From: Planctomycetota bacterium
GTDB lineage: Bacteria; Planctomycetota; Phycisphaerae; FEN-1346; JAACEH01
Reading direction: 5' to 3'
Length of the DNA stretch: 13,520 nt
Assembly (NCBI GenBank): GCA_016935955.1
Contig: JAFGPY010000447.1
Span: 1-13,520 of the forward strand
The translations under genes were made by a program, and so were the position numbers. A model generated the notes under the pieces. The model had not been told where the DNA came from. It was given only the letters and a program-made list of their open reading frames with translations, and searched no databases. Below, piece after piece: positions 1 through 6,300 of this stretch (position 1 is the stretch's first letter; each line of letters opens with the position of its first letter).

Positions 1-83
1 GTGCCATGCTTCTCCTTGCCGTCAGGCCCTGAGCCTGTCGAAGGGGAGAAACATGCGATAGGCCTGTGCACCGATCGGCATGC
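1..83. repeat. 83-bp direct repeat, copy 1 (cut by window edge)
   Basis: Identical base for base to 1441-1523; similarity stops at 84, and the left boundary may lie outside the window. It begins with GTGCCATG. Arms CATGCTTCTCC (4-14) and GGAGAAACATG (45-55) are complementary except for one base. Between them lies the module CCCTGAGCCTGTCGAAGGG, itself an imperfect palindrome with a tandem G/A mismatch. When translated, this module gives the peptide PEPVEG or LSLSKG, which I recognise as a common artefact of such repeats. The reading frame of the ankyrin gene runs open through it, but the gene starts later, at 148. Confidence 0.9.
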
Positions 84-112
84 CCAGGACAGGCGGCCGT
101 GCCGGCTTCGGC

Positions 113-141
113 TTGTGTGCACTCGACGATGTGGATACGAT
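113..141 (+). promoter_or_regulatory. Candidate promoter of the ankyrin-repeat gene
   Basis: TTGTGT (113-118) and TACGAT (136-141) are separated by 17 bp. The -10 box ends only 6 bp before the ATG at 148, so transcription from it would begin at about the start codon and give a leaderless mRNA. No convincing Shine-Dalgarno sequence precedes 148, which fits. The -35 box matches the sigma-70 consensus at only three of six positions, so this is tentative. Confidence 0.3.
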
Positions 142-147
142 AGGGGC

Positions 148-1332
148 ATGAGCCATTCTGGGTACAGCCGGGTGGGGCTGGAGCGGCCGAAGCGGCGGAA
201 GCGGTGGGCCGTCGTGGCGGCGATCGTCGCCGCGGGATCGGTCTTCCTGCTCTGGGCCGTCTTCTTGTGGGAACGGGCCACTCCCTATGACAACGCCTGG
301 TGGCTACCCAAGTCCGCAATCAGCATCACGCCCGGGGCTCCCTACCGTCTCTCCTTCGAGCCAAACCCCGACCGCAGCGTCCTGCGGCTGTCGCGAGGCC
401 GCCCCCATTCCACGACGACGAGCGCCCACGGCTGGGACGAGACGCTAATCCTGGAGATCGACTCACCAGAGGTCGGCCGCGAGTACCGCCTGCTGGTCGA
501 CGACGTCGTGGCGACCAGTACGTCCTCACACTTCATGTGTCTGCGGCCGGGAGGGGCCCATGGATGGGTCCGCGTCGAGTCGCTCACCGACGACGGTCTG
601 GTGGCGTCTTACGACATCACGCTCAAGACCTTCTGTGCCGACCTGCGACGCTACGACCAGTACCAGGAGGAGGAGGTCGTGTTCCGTGGCAGCAGGACGT
701 TCGCCCGGGCGTCCGCCGATGCTGACGACCTGCGGATGATGACTTTCCTCGCCGTACAGAGGGGGCCGATCCCCGATTCCCTGTTCATGGCCGCCGACCG
801 TGACGACGCTGCCGCGATCGACCGTCTCCTGGACGGCGGCGCGGACGTCGACGCGCAGGACAACTTCTTCGCCATCGAGGGCTGGACGGCCCTGCACCAT
901 GCGACATTCTACGGGCACGCGGCGGCGGCCGCGCGGCTCGTCGAACGAGGCGCCGACGTCAATGCGACGGACGAGCGGGGCGCGACGCCGCTGCATCTGG
1001 CGGCGAGACGGCGCGAGTGCGACACGGCTCGACTGCTGATCAACCGCAACGCCAACGTGAACGCCCTCGACCATGAAGGTTCCACGCCGTTGCACGAGGC
1101 GGCCGACCATGGACGATACGACATGGTAACGCTGCTGCTGGACCACGGCGCGGACATCAACGGCAGGGTTGGGGTCGGCCCGATCCCCGTAGGGACCTCG
1201 ACCCCCCTCGACCGTGCTCGGAGGGGGTGGATGCCGGGGTGCGGGGACGTGGCGAGGCTGCTGGAACTTCGCGGCGGCAAGACGTCCGCCGAACTGGAGG
1301 CCGAAGCCAGGACCGGGCGGGGAGGTTCGTGA
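148..1332 (+). CDS. Membrane-anchored ankyrin-repeat protein
   Basis: 394 residues from the ATG at 148. The frame is open from base 1, but the upstream part is the 83-bp repeat and is not protein-like. A basic N-terminus (PKRRKR, residues 14-19) precedes one hydrophobic helix (about 20-40), so the rest probably lies outside the cytoplasm. Residues 45-205 are an unrecognised globular region with a CLRPGG stretch near 131. The C-terminal half has four or five ankyrin repeats: about 210-238, 245-277 (GWTALHHAT), 278-310 (GATPLHLAA), 311-343 (GSTPLHEAA), and a degenerate one to 377. Each carries the usual LL..GADVN turn. Ankyrin repeats bind other proteins; partner and role are unknown. An upstream start would add the repeat-encoded residues and is unlikely. 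Confidence 0.85.
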   Translation: MSHSGYSRVGLERPKRRKRWAVVAAIVAAGSVFLLWAVFLWERATPYDNAWWLPKSAISITPGAPYRLSFEPNPDRSVLRLSRGRPHSTTTSAHGWDETLILEIDSPEVGREYRLLVDDVVATSTSSHFMCLRPGGAHGWVRVESLTDDGLVASYDITLKTFCADLRRYDQYQEEEVVFRGSRTFARASADADDLRMMTFLAVQRGPIPDSLFMAADRDDAAAIDRLLDGGADVDAQDNFFAIEGWTALHHATFYGHAAAAARLVERGADVNATDERGATPLHLAARRRECDTARLLINRNANVNALDHEGSTPLHEAADHGRYDMVTLLLDHGADINGRVGVGPIPVGTSTPLDRARRGWMPGCGDVARLLELRGGKTSAELEAEARTGRGGS

Positions 1333-1385
1333 AATCGGTTCGACTGCAACTCCCGGCCACCCAGCGTGGTCACACTCCTTGACCT

Positions 1386-1397
1386 GGTGCCATGGTC
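1386..1397 (+). repeat. Solo copy of the 12-bp element end GGTGCCATGGTC
   Basis: Identical to the left terminal inverted repeat of the element at 5626-5744. It lies just before the candidate rhaB promoter with no obvious partner of its own. It may be a remnant of a decayed element or part of the 1441-1546 copy. Confidence 0.55.
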
Positions 1398-1426
1398 TTG
1401 CCGACGCGGGACGATTGTGCTACAAC
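1398..1426 (+). promoter_or_regulatory. Candidate promoter of rhaB
   Basis: TTGCCG (1398-1403) and TACAAC (1421-1426) with a 17-bp spacer. It is the best sigma-70-like pair I see between the ankyrin gene and rhaB. Transcription would start near 1433 and run through the repeat element at 1441-1546, placing it in a leader of about 175 nt. Confidence 0.35.
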
Positions 1427-1440
1427 CTCCCCCACTGCAA

Positions 1441-1546
1441 GTGCCATGCTTCTCCTTGCCGTCAGGCCCTGAGCCTGTCGAAGGGGAGAAACATGCGATA
1501 GGCCTGTGCACCGATCGGCATGCTTGTGCAAGCACAAGCATGGCAC
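1441..1546. repeat. 106-bp inverted-end element containing repeat copy 2
   Basis: The ends are an exact 11-bp inverted repeat, GTGCCATGCTT (1441-1451) and AAGCATGGCAC (1536-1546). Bases 1441-1523 are the second exact copy of the 83-bp repeat at 1-83. The right part is a perfect hairpin: CATGCTTGTGC (1519-1529), loop AA, GCACAAGCATG (1532-1542). It lies between the candidate promoter and the start of rhaB. Compare the elements at 5626-5744 and 6792-6874. Confidence 0.8.
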
Positions 1547-1609
1547 CCACGACCAGCGCAGGGCGCTGCTGTTTGCACAAATATGGCAAACGATACGGGA
1601 GAGATTCTC

Positions 1610-3067
1610 ATGGCAACCTATCTGGCGTACGATCTCGGGGCGGAAAGCGGTCGCGGCGTCGCGGGAACCCTGCGCGACGGCAAGCTGACCATCGAGGAAG
1701 TGCACCGTTTCTGGAACCTGCCGGTCACGATCCAGGGCACCCTCTACTGGGACGTCTACGGGCTGTGCCGCGAACTCGTGGCCGCGCTCGGCAAGTTCAA
1801 GGAGCGCGTCGGCGCGCCGCCGGCCGCCATGGGCATCGACACCTGGGGCGTCGATTTCGGGCTGCTGGCCCGCGACGGCTCGCTCCTGGCGCCGCCGGTC
1901 TGCTACCGCGACCACCGCAACGACGCCACGATGGGCGAGGTGCTGAAGAAGATTCCCGCCGAGCGCATCTACGACGCCACGGGCATCCAGTTCATGCAGT
2001 TCAACTCCATCTTCCAACTGGCCGGCATCCGCCACCGCACGCCCAAGGTCCTGGAGGCCGCCGACGCCGTACTGTTCATGGGCGACCTGCTGGCCTGGTT
2101 CTTCACCGGCCGCAAGGCGAACGAATACACCCTGGCCTCGACCAGCCAGTTGATCGATCCGCGGACGCGGCAGTGGGCCACCGAACTGCTTCGCGAGCTG
2201 GGCCTGCCGCAGCGCATCTTCCCCGAGCTGGTCGAGCCCGGCACGGTCCTGGGCAACGTCGCCCGCGCGATTGCCGGCAACGACACGATTCCGTTCGTCG
2301 CCGTCGCCCATCACGACACCGGCTCGGCCGTGGCCGCCGTCCCGGCCGAGGGCAACGACTGGGCCTGCATCTCGTGCGGCACGTGGTCGATCATGGGCGT
2401 CGAATTGTCGCAGCCGATGATCAACGAGGCGACCCGCGCCGCCAACTTCACCAACGAGGGCGGCGTCGCCGGGACCACGCGGTTCATGAAGAACCTGGCC
2501 GGCCTGTGGCCGTTGCAGGAGTGCCGCCGCAAGTGGATCCAGAGCGAGCCGGATCTCAACTACACGGTCATCACCGAGCAGGCCGCGGCGGCCAAACCGT
2601 TTGCCGCCGTGCTGGACATCGACAACGACGCCTTCCTCAACCCGCTGGACATGCCTGCGGCCATTGCCGACCAGTGCCGCAAGACCGGCCAGCAGCCGCC
2701 GGCCGACATGGGCTCGATGGCCCGCGTGATCCTCGAAGGCCTGGCCCTGGGTTACCGGCGACGGCTCGATGAACTCGAGAAACTCACCGGCCGCACGTTC
2801 GACAAGGTGCACATCGTCGGCGGCGGGACGCAGAACCGTCTGCTCATGCAGTTTGCGGCCAATGCCATGGGTCGCCCGGTGGTGGCCGGCCCGATCGAGG
2901 CGACGGCCATCGGCAACATCATGATGCAGGCCATCGCCACGGGCGAGCTGTCGTCCCTGGCCGAGGGCCGCGCCATGGTCCGCCGCAGTTTCCCGATGGA
3001 GACCTTCGAGCCGACCAACACGGCCCCTTGGTCCGAGGCCTACGCCAAGCTGAAGAAGATGCTCTGA
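1610..3067 (+). CDS. rhaB: Rhamnulokinase
   Basis: 485 residues, the usual length for the family. It phosphorylates L-rhamnulose with ATP to give L-rhamnulose 1-phosphate in cytoplasmic L-rhamnose breakdown. The FGGY kinase fold is clear: the phosphate-binding DLGAESGR at 8-15, GIDTWGVDFG at 75-84, and the rhamnulokinase-typical ATGIQFMQFNS at 123-133. HHDTGSA at 234-240 has D236 as the probable catalytic base. SCGTWSIMG lies at 255-263 and the nucleotide-binding HIVGGGTQNRLL at 401-412. The ATG at 1610 is preceded by GGGAGAG six bases upstream; an in-frame ATG at 1583 has no ribosome site. Isomerase and aldolase partners are not in the window, so the gene stands alone here. A related deoxysugar kinase (fuculokinase) is possible but less likely. 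Confidence 0.93.
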   Translation: MATYLAYDLGAESGRGVAGTLRDGKLTIEEVHRFWNLPVTIQGTLYWDVYGLCRELVAALGKFKERVGAPPAAMGIDTWGVDFGLLARDGSLLAPPVCYRDHRNDATMGEVLKKIPAERIYDATGIQFMQFNSIFQLAGIRHRTPKVLEAADAVLFMGDLLAWFFTGRKANEYTLASTSQLIDPRTRQWATELLRELGLPQRIFPELVEPGTVLGNVARAIAGNDTIPFVAVAHHDTGSAVAAVPAEGNDWACISCGTWSIMGVELSQPMINEATRAANFTNEGGVAGTTRFMKNLAGLWPLQECRRKWIQSEPDLNYTVITEQAAAAKPFAAVLDIDNDAFLNPLDMPAAIADQCRKTGQQPPADMGSMARVILEGLALGYRRRLDELEKLTGRTFDKVHIVGGGTQNRLLMQFAANAMGRPVVAGPIEATAIGNIMMQAIATGELSSLAEGRAMVRRSFPMETFEPTNTAPWSEAYAKLKKML

Positions 3068-3141
3068 GCCGTCAGGCTGGGCCAACGCACTCGCCCTGCG
3101 GCGGATGGGCAATCCGAACCGATGTGCCGCGGCGGGTGTAG

Positions 3142-3161
3142 GGGCGGCTCGCGAGCCGCCC
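3142..3161. repeat. Perfect 20-bp GC palindrome between convergent genes
   Basis: Arms GGGCGGCTCG and CGAGCCGCCC meet without a spacer, 74 bp after the rhaB stop. As RNA it would form an 8-bp stem with a CGCG loop. There is no T-run on either side, so it is not a classical intrinsic terminator, although it sits where a bidirectional terminator would be. Confidence 0.6.
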
Positions 3162-3183
3162 TCGAACGGGCTGCAGCGTTCGG

Positions 3184-3209
3184 CATGCCTGCGGGGGCAG
3201 GCATGGCAC
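3184..3209. repeat. Hairpin of the CATGGCAC family
   Basis: CATGCCTGC (3184-3192), loop GGGG, GCAGGCATG (3197-3205), with the family octamer CATGGCAC at 3202-3209 followed by CCGCGG. It lies 17 bp beyond the stop of the metallophosphoesterase gene and on the downstream side of rhaB. Confidence 0.7.
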
Positions 3210-3226
3210 CCGCGGCATCCCGCCTG

Positions 3227-4354
3227 TTAATCTTTGCTCGAGCGTAGGGTGATCTTCAGGATTTCGCCGGGGTGCCAGAGCCGCATGCGCGGGCCCCAGG
3301 TGCCGGTGCCGCGGCAGACGATCGCCGTCATGCCGCCGATCTCGTAGCGGCCCGCCACCAGCGGGTAACGCAGGTGAACCAGGTAGTTCATCGGCCAGAT
3401 CTGTCCGCCGTGCGTGTGGCCGCAAAGCATCAACTCCGCGCCGCCCGCTGCGGCCTCCTCCATCTGCAGCGGCGTGTGCGACAGTAGGATCGTTGCCCCG
3501 TCGCCGTGGGCCGCACGACGTTCGGCCAGGGCCCGCTCGACGATGCCTTCGCCGCCGTCGCGACGACGGGCCGAGGTGATGTCCTCCACGCCGACCAGCA
3601 CCAGGCCGGGCTTCACCTCGACGGACTCGTTCACCAGCAGGCGGATGTGCGGCTGGCTGTCGAACGGCGACTCGCCGTCGCGGACGGCCCATCGCTCGTG
3701 GTTGCCCGGAACCGCCCACACGCCAAGCGGCGCGCGAAGCCGGTCGAATCCCGCGAGCAATTGATCGCGCGGCGGGCCGTGCCCTTCCAGGATGTCGCCG
3801 AGCAGCACGACCACGTCGGGCTCCAAGGCCTGCACCTGGGCGACGCGAGCGGCCAGCCACTCCTCGCCGATCAGCGAGCCGAGGTGCAGGTCGGACATAG
3901 CCACCAGCACCGTACCGTCAAGCTCCGCGGGAAGGCCGGGCATCACCACTTCGTGCGACCGCACGACCGGCGGCCGCAGACCTTGCACGAGGGCCACGGC
4001 CGCAAGTGCGGCCCCGGCCATCAGCGCCCAACCTCGCAGCATCGGCGCCTGCTGCTTCAGCAGCAGCCCGAAGCAGGTGACCATGTCCACGGCGGCAAGG
4101 CACACGGCCGTCAGCATCAGTGTGGCCAGCCAGGTCATGGTCAGCAGTTCCAGGGCGCCGGATGCGGCCCCCGCCCTGTCGTGGTGGCCCAACGTGCGGC
4201 CGACGACAAAGAGGGCCCACGCGCCCAGGCCGATGGCGACGACGGCTCCCGGCCGCAGATGGTTGCGCAGAAACGGCACCGAGCACGCCCGCCAGAAGAC
4301 GTAAACGTGCAGCAGCGTCCCGATGGCCGTCAGAACCGTTCCGAAGAAAGACAT
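3227..4354 (-). CDS. Membrane-anchored metallophosphoesterase (YaeI/YkuE-like)
   Basis: 375 residues from the ATG at 4354, preceded by a GGAAGGGGG stretch; an in-frame TTG at 4396 is a weaker start. The N-terminus has about four hydrophobic helices (roughly 3-22, 36-52, 70-95, 108-125). A calcineurin-like phosphoesterase domain follows, with all metal-binding motifs intact: SDLHLGS (D155, H157), LLGDILEGH (D187), PGNHE (N218, H219), LLSHTP (H293) and CGHTHGGQIW (H313, H315). Enzymes of this kind use two metal ions to cleave phosphoesters, sometimes of membrane lipids or lipid A precursors; the substrate cannot be read from the sequence. It lies 66 bp downstream of a small membrane protein on the same strand, probably one transcript. 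Which side of the membrane the domain faces is unclear. Confidence 0.9.
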   Translation of the reverse strand: MSFFGTVLTAIGTLLHVYVFWRACSVPFLRNHLRPGAVVAIGLGAWALFVVGRTLGHHDRAGAASGALELLTMTWLATLMLTAVCLAAVDMVTCFGLLLKQQAPMLRGWALMAGAALAAVALVQGLRPPVVRSHEVVMPGLPAELDGTVLVAMSDLHLGSLIGEEWLAARVAQVQALEPDVVVLLGDILEGHGPPRDQLLAGFDRLRAPLGVWAVPGNHERWAVRDGESPFDSQPHIRLLVNESVEVKPGLVLVGVEDITSARRRDGGEGIVERALAERRAAHGDGATILLSHTPLQMEEAAAGGAELMLCGHTHGGQIWPMNYLVHLRYPLVAGRYEIGGMTAIVCRGTGTWGPRMRLWHPGEILKITLRSSKD

Positions 4355-4420
4355 CGTGGACGGCCCCCTTCCCCAGTCGTTCGCCCCGCGAGGCAATTCT
4401 TCACGACGCGCCGCCGAAAG

Positions 4421-4957
4421 TCAAGGTTCGCCGTCAGGACGCGACTGCGGCGGCCACAGCAATCGACGATAGACGAGCCCGACAACCGCGCCGCCAAGCA
4501 CCAGCAGCGTCACCCACGCCGCACCTGGCCATGCGGCCATCAATTTGCCCGGCGTGACCGGCGGATTGAAGATGTCGGCGTAAGCCTTCTGCGAATCCAG
4601 CACCGACCACACGCCAGAAACCCAGAGAACGACGCACATCAACAAGGCCGGTAGCGTCTGGCGGCCGGTTCGCGACAGCGTCAGCGCGATGAGCGGCGGC
4701 ACGGCAAGGAACGCGCACGCCGATAGCCAGACGACCAGTACGTGCCAGTCCCTCGCGAGACTGACGGATCCGCTTTCGTAGTGCCAGAAGATCCAGGGCA
4801 CAGTGGCAATGCGGCACTGGCCCACGTCGGGCACTCCCGGGCACAACGAATCGTACACGTACCGGTGAAGCGCCGCCAGGCTCGCCACCAGGAGCAACCC
4901 GATCAGCACGGGTCCGAAGGATACGAGACCTCTGCCAACCGACCGACCGGTGCCCAT
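4421..4957 (-). CDS. Small multi-helix membrane protein, unknown function
   Basis: 178 residues from the ATG at 4957. The strong GGAGGA ten bases upstream decides against a longer reading into the palindrome at 5011-5213. Four hydrophobic helices are visible, at about 11-30, 72-94, 101-120 and 146-163. The first loop (31-70) is Cys- and Trp-containing (SLCPGVPDVGQC, WIFWHYESG) and probably faces outward; its two Cys residues, C39 and C48, could form a disulphide. The second outer loop carries NPPVTPGK near 131-138. I do not recognise the family. The next gene downstream on the same strand encodes a membrane metallophosphoesterase after 66 bp, which suggests an operon and perhaps a shared envelope role. 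Confidence 0.72.
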   Translation of the reverse strand: MGTGRSVGRGLVSFGPVLIGLLLVASLAALHRYVYDSLCPGVPDVGQCRIATVPWIFWHYESGSVSLARDWHVLVVWLSACAFLAVPPLIALTLSRTGRQTLPALLMCVVLWVSGVWSVLDSQKAYADIFNPPVTPGKLMAAWPGAAWVTLLVLGGAVVGLVYRRLLWPPQSRPDGEP

Positions 4958-5010
4958 CGGCACTATTCCTCCACGGTTTCCGCAGGGCCACAAACAGGTG
5001 GTGCAGAAGA

Positions 5011-5213
5011 GCCCCGTTAGGGGCGGTTGATAACTAGCCACGGGCGCGAGCCCGTGGTGCTTAGGCACCAAAGGCATCCGGAGCCCCGCAGGGGGCGATT
5101 GAACTCTCGACAGACGGTGAGGTTCAATCGCCCCTGGCGGGGCTCTGTGATGCGGAAGGGCTTGATAACCACGGGCTTGCGCCCGTGGCTATCTATCAGT
5201 GCCCCTGTGGGGC
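5011..5213. repeat. 203-bp imperfect palindrome
   Basis: The centre lies near 5113. Inner arms at 5081-5104 and 5122-5145 match over 22 of 24 positions (GAGCCCCGCAGG pairing with the GGGGCTC side). Side hairpins CCACGGGC-GCGA-GCCCGTGG (5038-5057) and CCACGGGC-TTGC-GCCCGTGG (5169-5188) occupy mirror positions. The outer ends are GCCCCGTTAGGGGC and GCCCCTGTGGGGC. A further small hairpin, GGTGC-TTAG-GCACC, lies at 5056-5069. As RNA the whole could fold into a branched cruciform. It abuts the leader of the small membrane protein gene. I recall similar CCACGGGC hairpins as frequent intergenic repeats in planctomycete-type genomes. Confidence 0.8.
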
Positions 5214-5250
5214 AACGACAAACAGCGCGGTGAATTATCGGACAGCCTCT

Positions 5251-5356
5251 AGCGCAGCTTGACCATGATCAGCGCCCACTACGCAGCCAGCCCCCATCAT
5301 GGCCTAGCCTTTCCCTCGACGGCGCTCGGGGTCTACGACGGCTAGACCATGGCACC
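5251..5356. repeat. ~103-bp direct repeat, copy A (left end truncated)
   Basis: 5251-5353 matches 5639-5741 at 100 of 103 positions, in the same orientation. It contains the inverted pairs CCATGAT...ATCATGG and GGTCTA (5330-5335)...TAGACC (5343-5348). The right end is GACCATGGCACC (5345-5356). The left hairpin arm found in copy B is missing, so this copy is truncated. Confidence 0.88.
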
Positions 5357-5375
5357 CCGCACCCCGCGTGCACAG

Positions 5376-5609
5376 TCATGCATTCTCGCCGACGAAGTGC
5401 GAATAGCAGTAGGCGCAAAGCCAGCGGCATCCAGAGCGATAGGCCACCTCGTTCCCTATCGCCACAGTGCACACGATGCAATGTTCATGGTCATCCGTCA
5501 TGCCCATGCATTCGGTTCGCTCCCAACCGCAGGAACGAGCCTCTGCCACGTTGGCTTCGAAGAACTCCCGCTCGATCCGAGCGCCATTCACATTTATGTG
5601 CTCAGCCAT
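5376..5609 (-). CDS. Small zinc-ribbon-like protein, unknown function
   Basis: 77 residues from the ATG at 5609. GGGAG eight bases upstream supports this start over a longer reading that would run into the repeat at 5626. Two Cys pairs, C44-I-V-C47 and C65-A-Y-C68, spaced 17 residues apart, look like a metal-binding zinc ribbon in the phrase HCIVCTVAIGNEVAYRSG...WLCAYCY. The N-terminus (INVNGARIEREFFEAN) is predicted helical. I have an impression of similar uncharacterised proteins in planctomycetes but cannot name a family. There is no signal peptide, so it is cytoplasmic. It is bracketed by two near-identical direct repeats and follows a DUF3795-type gene on the same strand after 156 bp. 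Confidence 0.72.
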   Translation of the reverse strand: MAEHINVNGARIEREFFEANVAEARSCGWERTECMGMTDDHEHCIVCTVAIGNEVAYRSGCRWLCAYCYSHFVGENA

Positions 5610-5625
5610 GCACACGACTCCCGCA

Positions 5626-5744
5626 GGTGCCATGGTCAAGCGCAGCTTGACCATGATCAGCGCCCACTACGCAGCCAGCCCCCATCATGGCCTAGCCTTC
5701 CCATCGACGGCGCTCGGGGTCTACGACGGTTAGACCATGGCGCC
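5626..5744. repeat. 119-bp inverted-end element, copy B (complete)
   Basis: Ends GGTGCCATGGTC (5626-5637) and GACCATGGCGCC (5733-5744) are inverted repeats matching at 11 of 12 positions. Inside are three successive hairpins: CATGGTCAAGC-GCA-GCTTGACCATG (5631-5655), CCATGAT...ATCATGG, and GGTCTA...TAGACC. It carries no reading frame of its own. Together with copy A it brackets the zinc-ribbon gene. The layout resembles a small non-autonomous mobile element (MITE-like); I see no convincing target duplication. Confidence 0.82.
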
Positions 5745-5765
5745 CCCGCGCAGCCGACGCAATGG

Positions 5766-6080
5766 TTACTGCCCTTTGCGGTTGAACGTTCCGAGTTCGA
5801 TGACCGTGTCCTTGCCGGCCGCCCAGGCTTTGAGATTGGCCAGGCGTTCGCCGTGGTCGCCGTGTTCGGGATGGTCGAAGAAGCCCTGAAGAAGGCGGCA
5901 CGGCAACTCCTCGCACGGCCCGCAATGGGTGATGCCCTTGGCCAGACAACACTTGGCCACCGCGCACTGGCCCCAGAAAACGTCGCCCGCGCAGGCCTGG
6001 CAGCCGGCGCAGCCGGTCTTGGCCTTCCACGAACAGGAGCCGCAATAGGCCCCGCACATTCCGATCTGCTGTTTGTCCAT
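5766..6080 (-). CDS. Cys-rich DUF3795-type protein
   Basis: 104 residues, start fixed by AAGGAGA six bases before the ATG at 6080. Twelve cysteines lie within residues 9-61 (9, 13, 16, 24, 27, 30, 39, 44, 45, 53, 56, 61), in the pattern GxCGxYCGxC...CxGC...GxCxxxKCC...HCGxCxELPC. This is how I recognise the DUF3795 family. Such proteins probably bind metal, zinc or an iron-sulphur cluster, but no member's function is established to my knowledge. The C-terminal 40 residues are helical and polar, without Cys. There is no signal peptide. The zinc-ribbon gene 156 bp downstream on the same strand could share its transcript, with the 119-bp element between them. Confidence 0.85.
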   Translation of the reverse strand: MDKQQIGMCGAYCGSCSWKAKTGCAGCQACAGDVFWGQCAVAKCCLAKGITHCGPCEELPCRLLQGFFDHPEHGDHGERLANLKAWAAGKDTVIELGTFNRKGQ

Positions 6081-6141
6081 TCAAGGTCTCCTTACAAGCC
6101 CCCGGCGCCGCCGGAGATCGAACGATTCCGACCCTTCGTAT

Positions 6142-6160
6142 CCCGCCGCAATGCGGCGGG
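6142..6160. repeat. GC-rich hairpin upstream of the DUF3795-type gene
   Basis: CCCGCCGC (6142-6149), loop AAT, GCGGCGGG (6153-6160), a perfect 8-bp stem. It lies 62 bp before the DUF3795-type start, so it could sit in that gene's promoter or leader. CTTGTG follows on the plus strand, too few T residues for a sure terminator. It may be another palindrome family of this genome. Confidence 0.5.
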
Positions 6161-6190
6161 CTTGTGCGACGGCGTCGCCGGGCGAACAAT

Positions 6191-6300
6191 GTTAAGCGCG
6201 CTTAACTGTGACACTTTTTCGGCCTTCTCGGCCCCGCCAATGCGGTTTAAAAAGTTAACCGCCCTTAACTTTGTTTGTCACGGTTAACAATTCCGTGTCA
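6191..6300. promoter_or_regulatory. Cluster of GTTAAC and TGTCAC motifs in an AT-rich pocket
   Basis: GTTAAGCGCGCTTAAC (6191-6206) is a perfect 16-bp palindrome, and GTTAACCGCCCTTAAC (6254-6269) is a variant differing at two positions. GTGACAC (6208-6214), TGTCAC (6276-6281), GTTAAC (6283-6288) and GTGTCA (6295-6300) complete a roughly symmetrical array. The stretch is clearly richer in A and T than its surroundings. This could be operator sites for the DUF3795-type gene, or the end of a repeat element running rightwards. No protein partner is identifiable. Confidence 0.35.

Noticed and set aside
1..147. N-terminal extension of the ankyrin protein from base 1
   Set aside because: Encoded by the 83-bp repeat, which also opens a frame before rhaB; the peptide is not conserved-protein-like, and the helix-anchored start at 148 is more natural.
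1370..3112. Long minus-strand reading frame (580 codons) opposite rhaB
   Set aside because: Its composition is typical of the antisense of a GC-rich gene, it has no motifs, and rhaB on the other strand is unmistakable.
5251..5744. Integron attC sites flanking a gene cassette
   Set aside because: GTTAGAC in copy B fits the GTTRRRY core, but copy A reads GCTAGAC and no matching RYYYAAC core is present at the left ends; no integrase is visible.
5620..5750. Target-site duplication CCCGC on both sides of the 119-bp element
   Set aside because: Other family members have a similar CCCRCG after CATGGCAC, so this is part of the element's own conserved flank.
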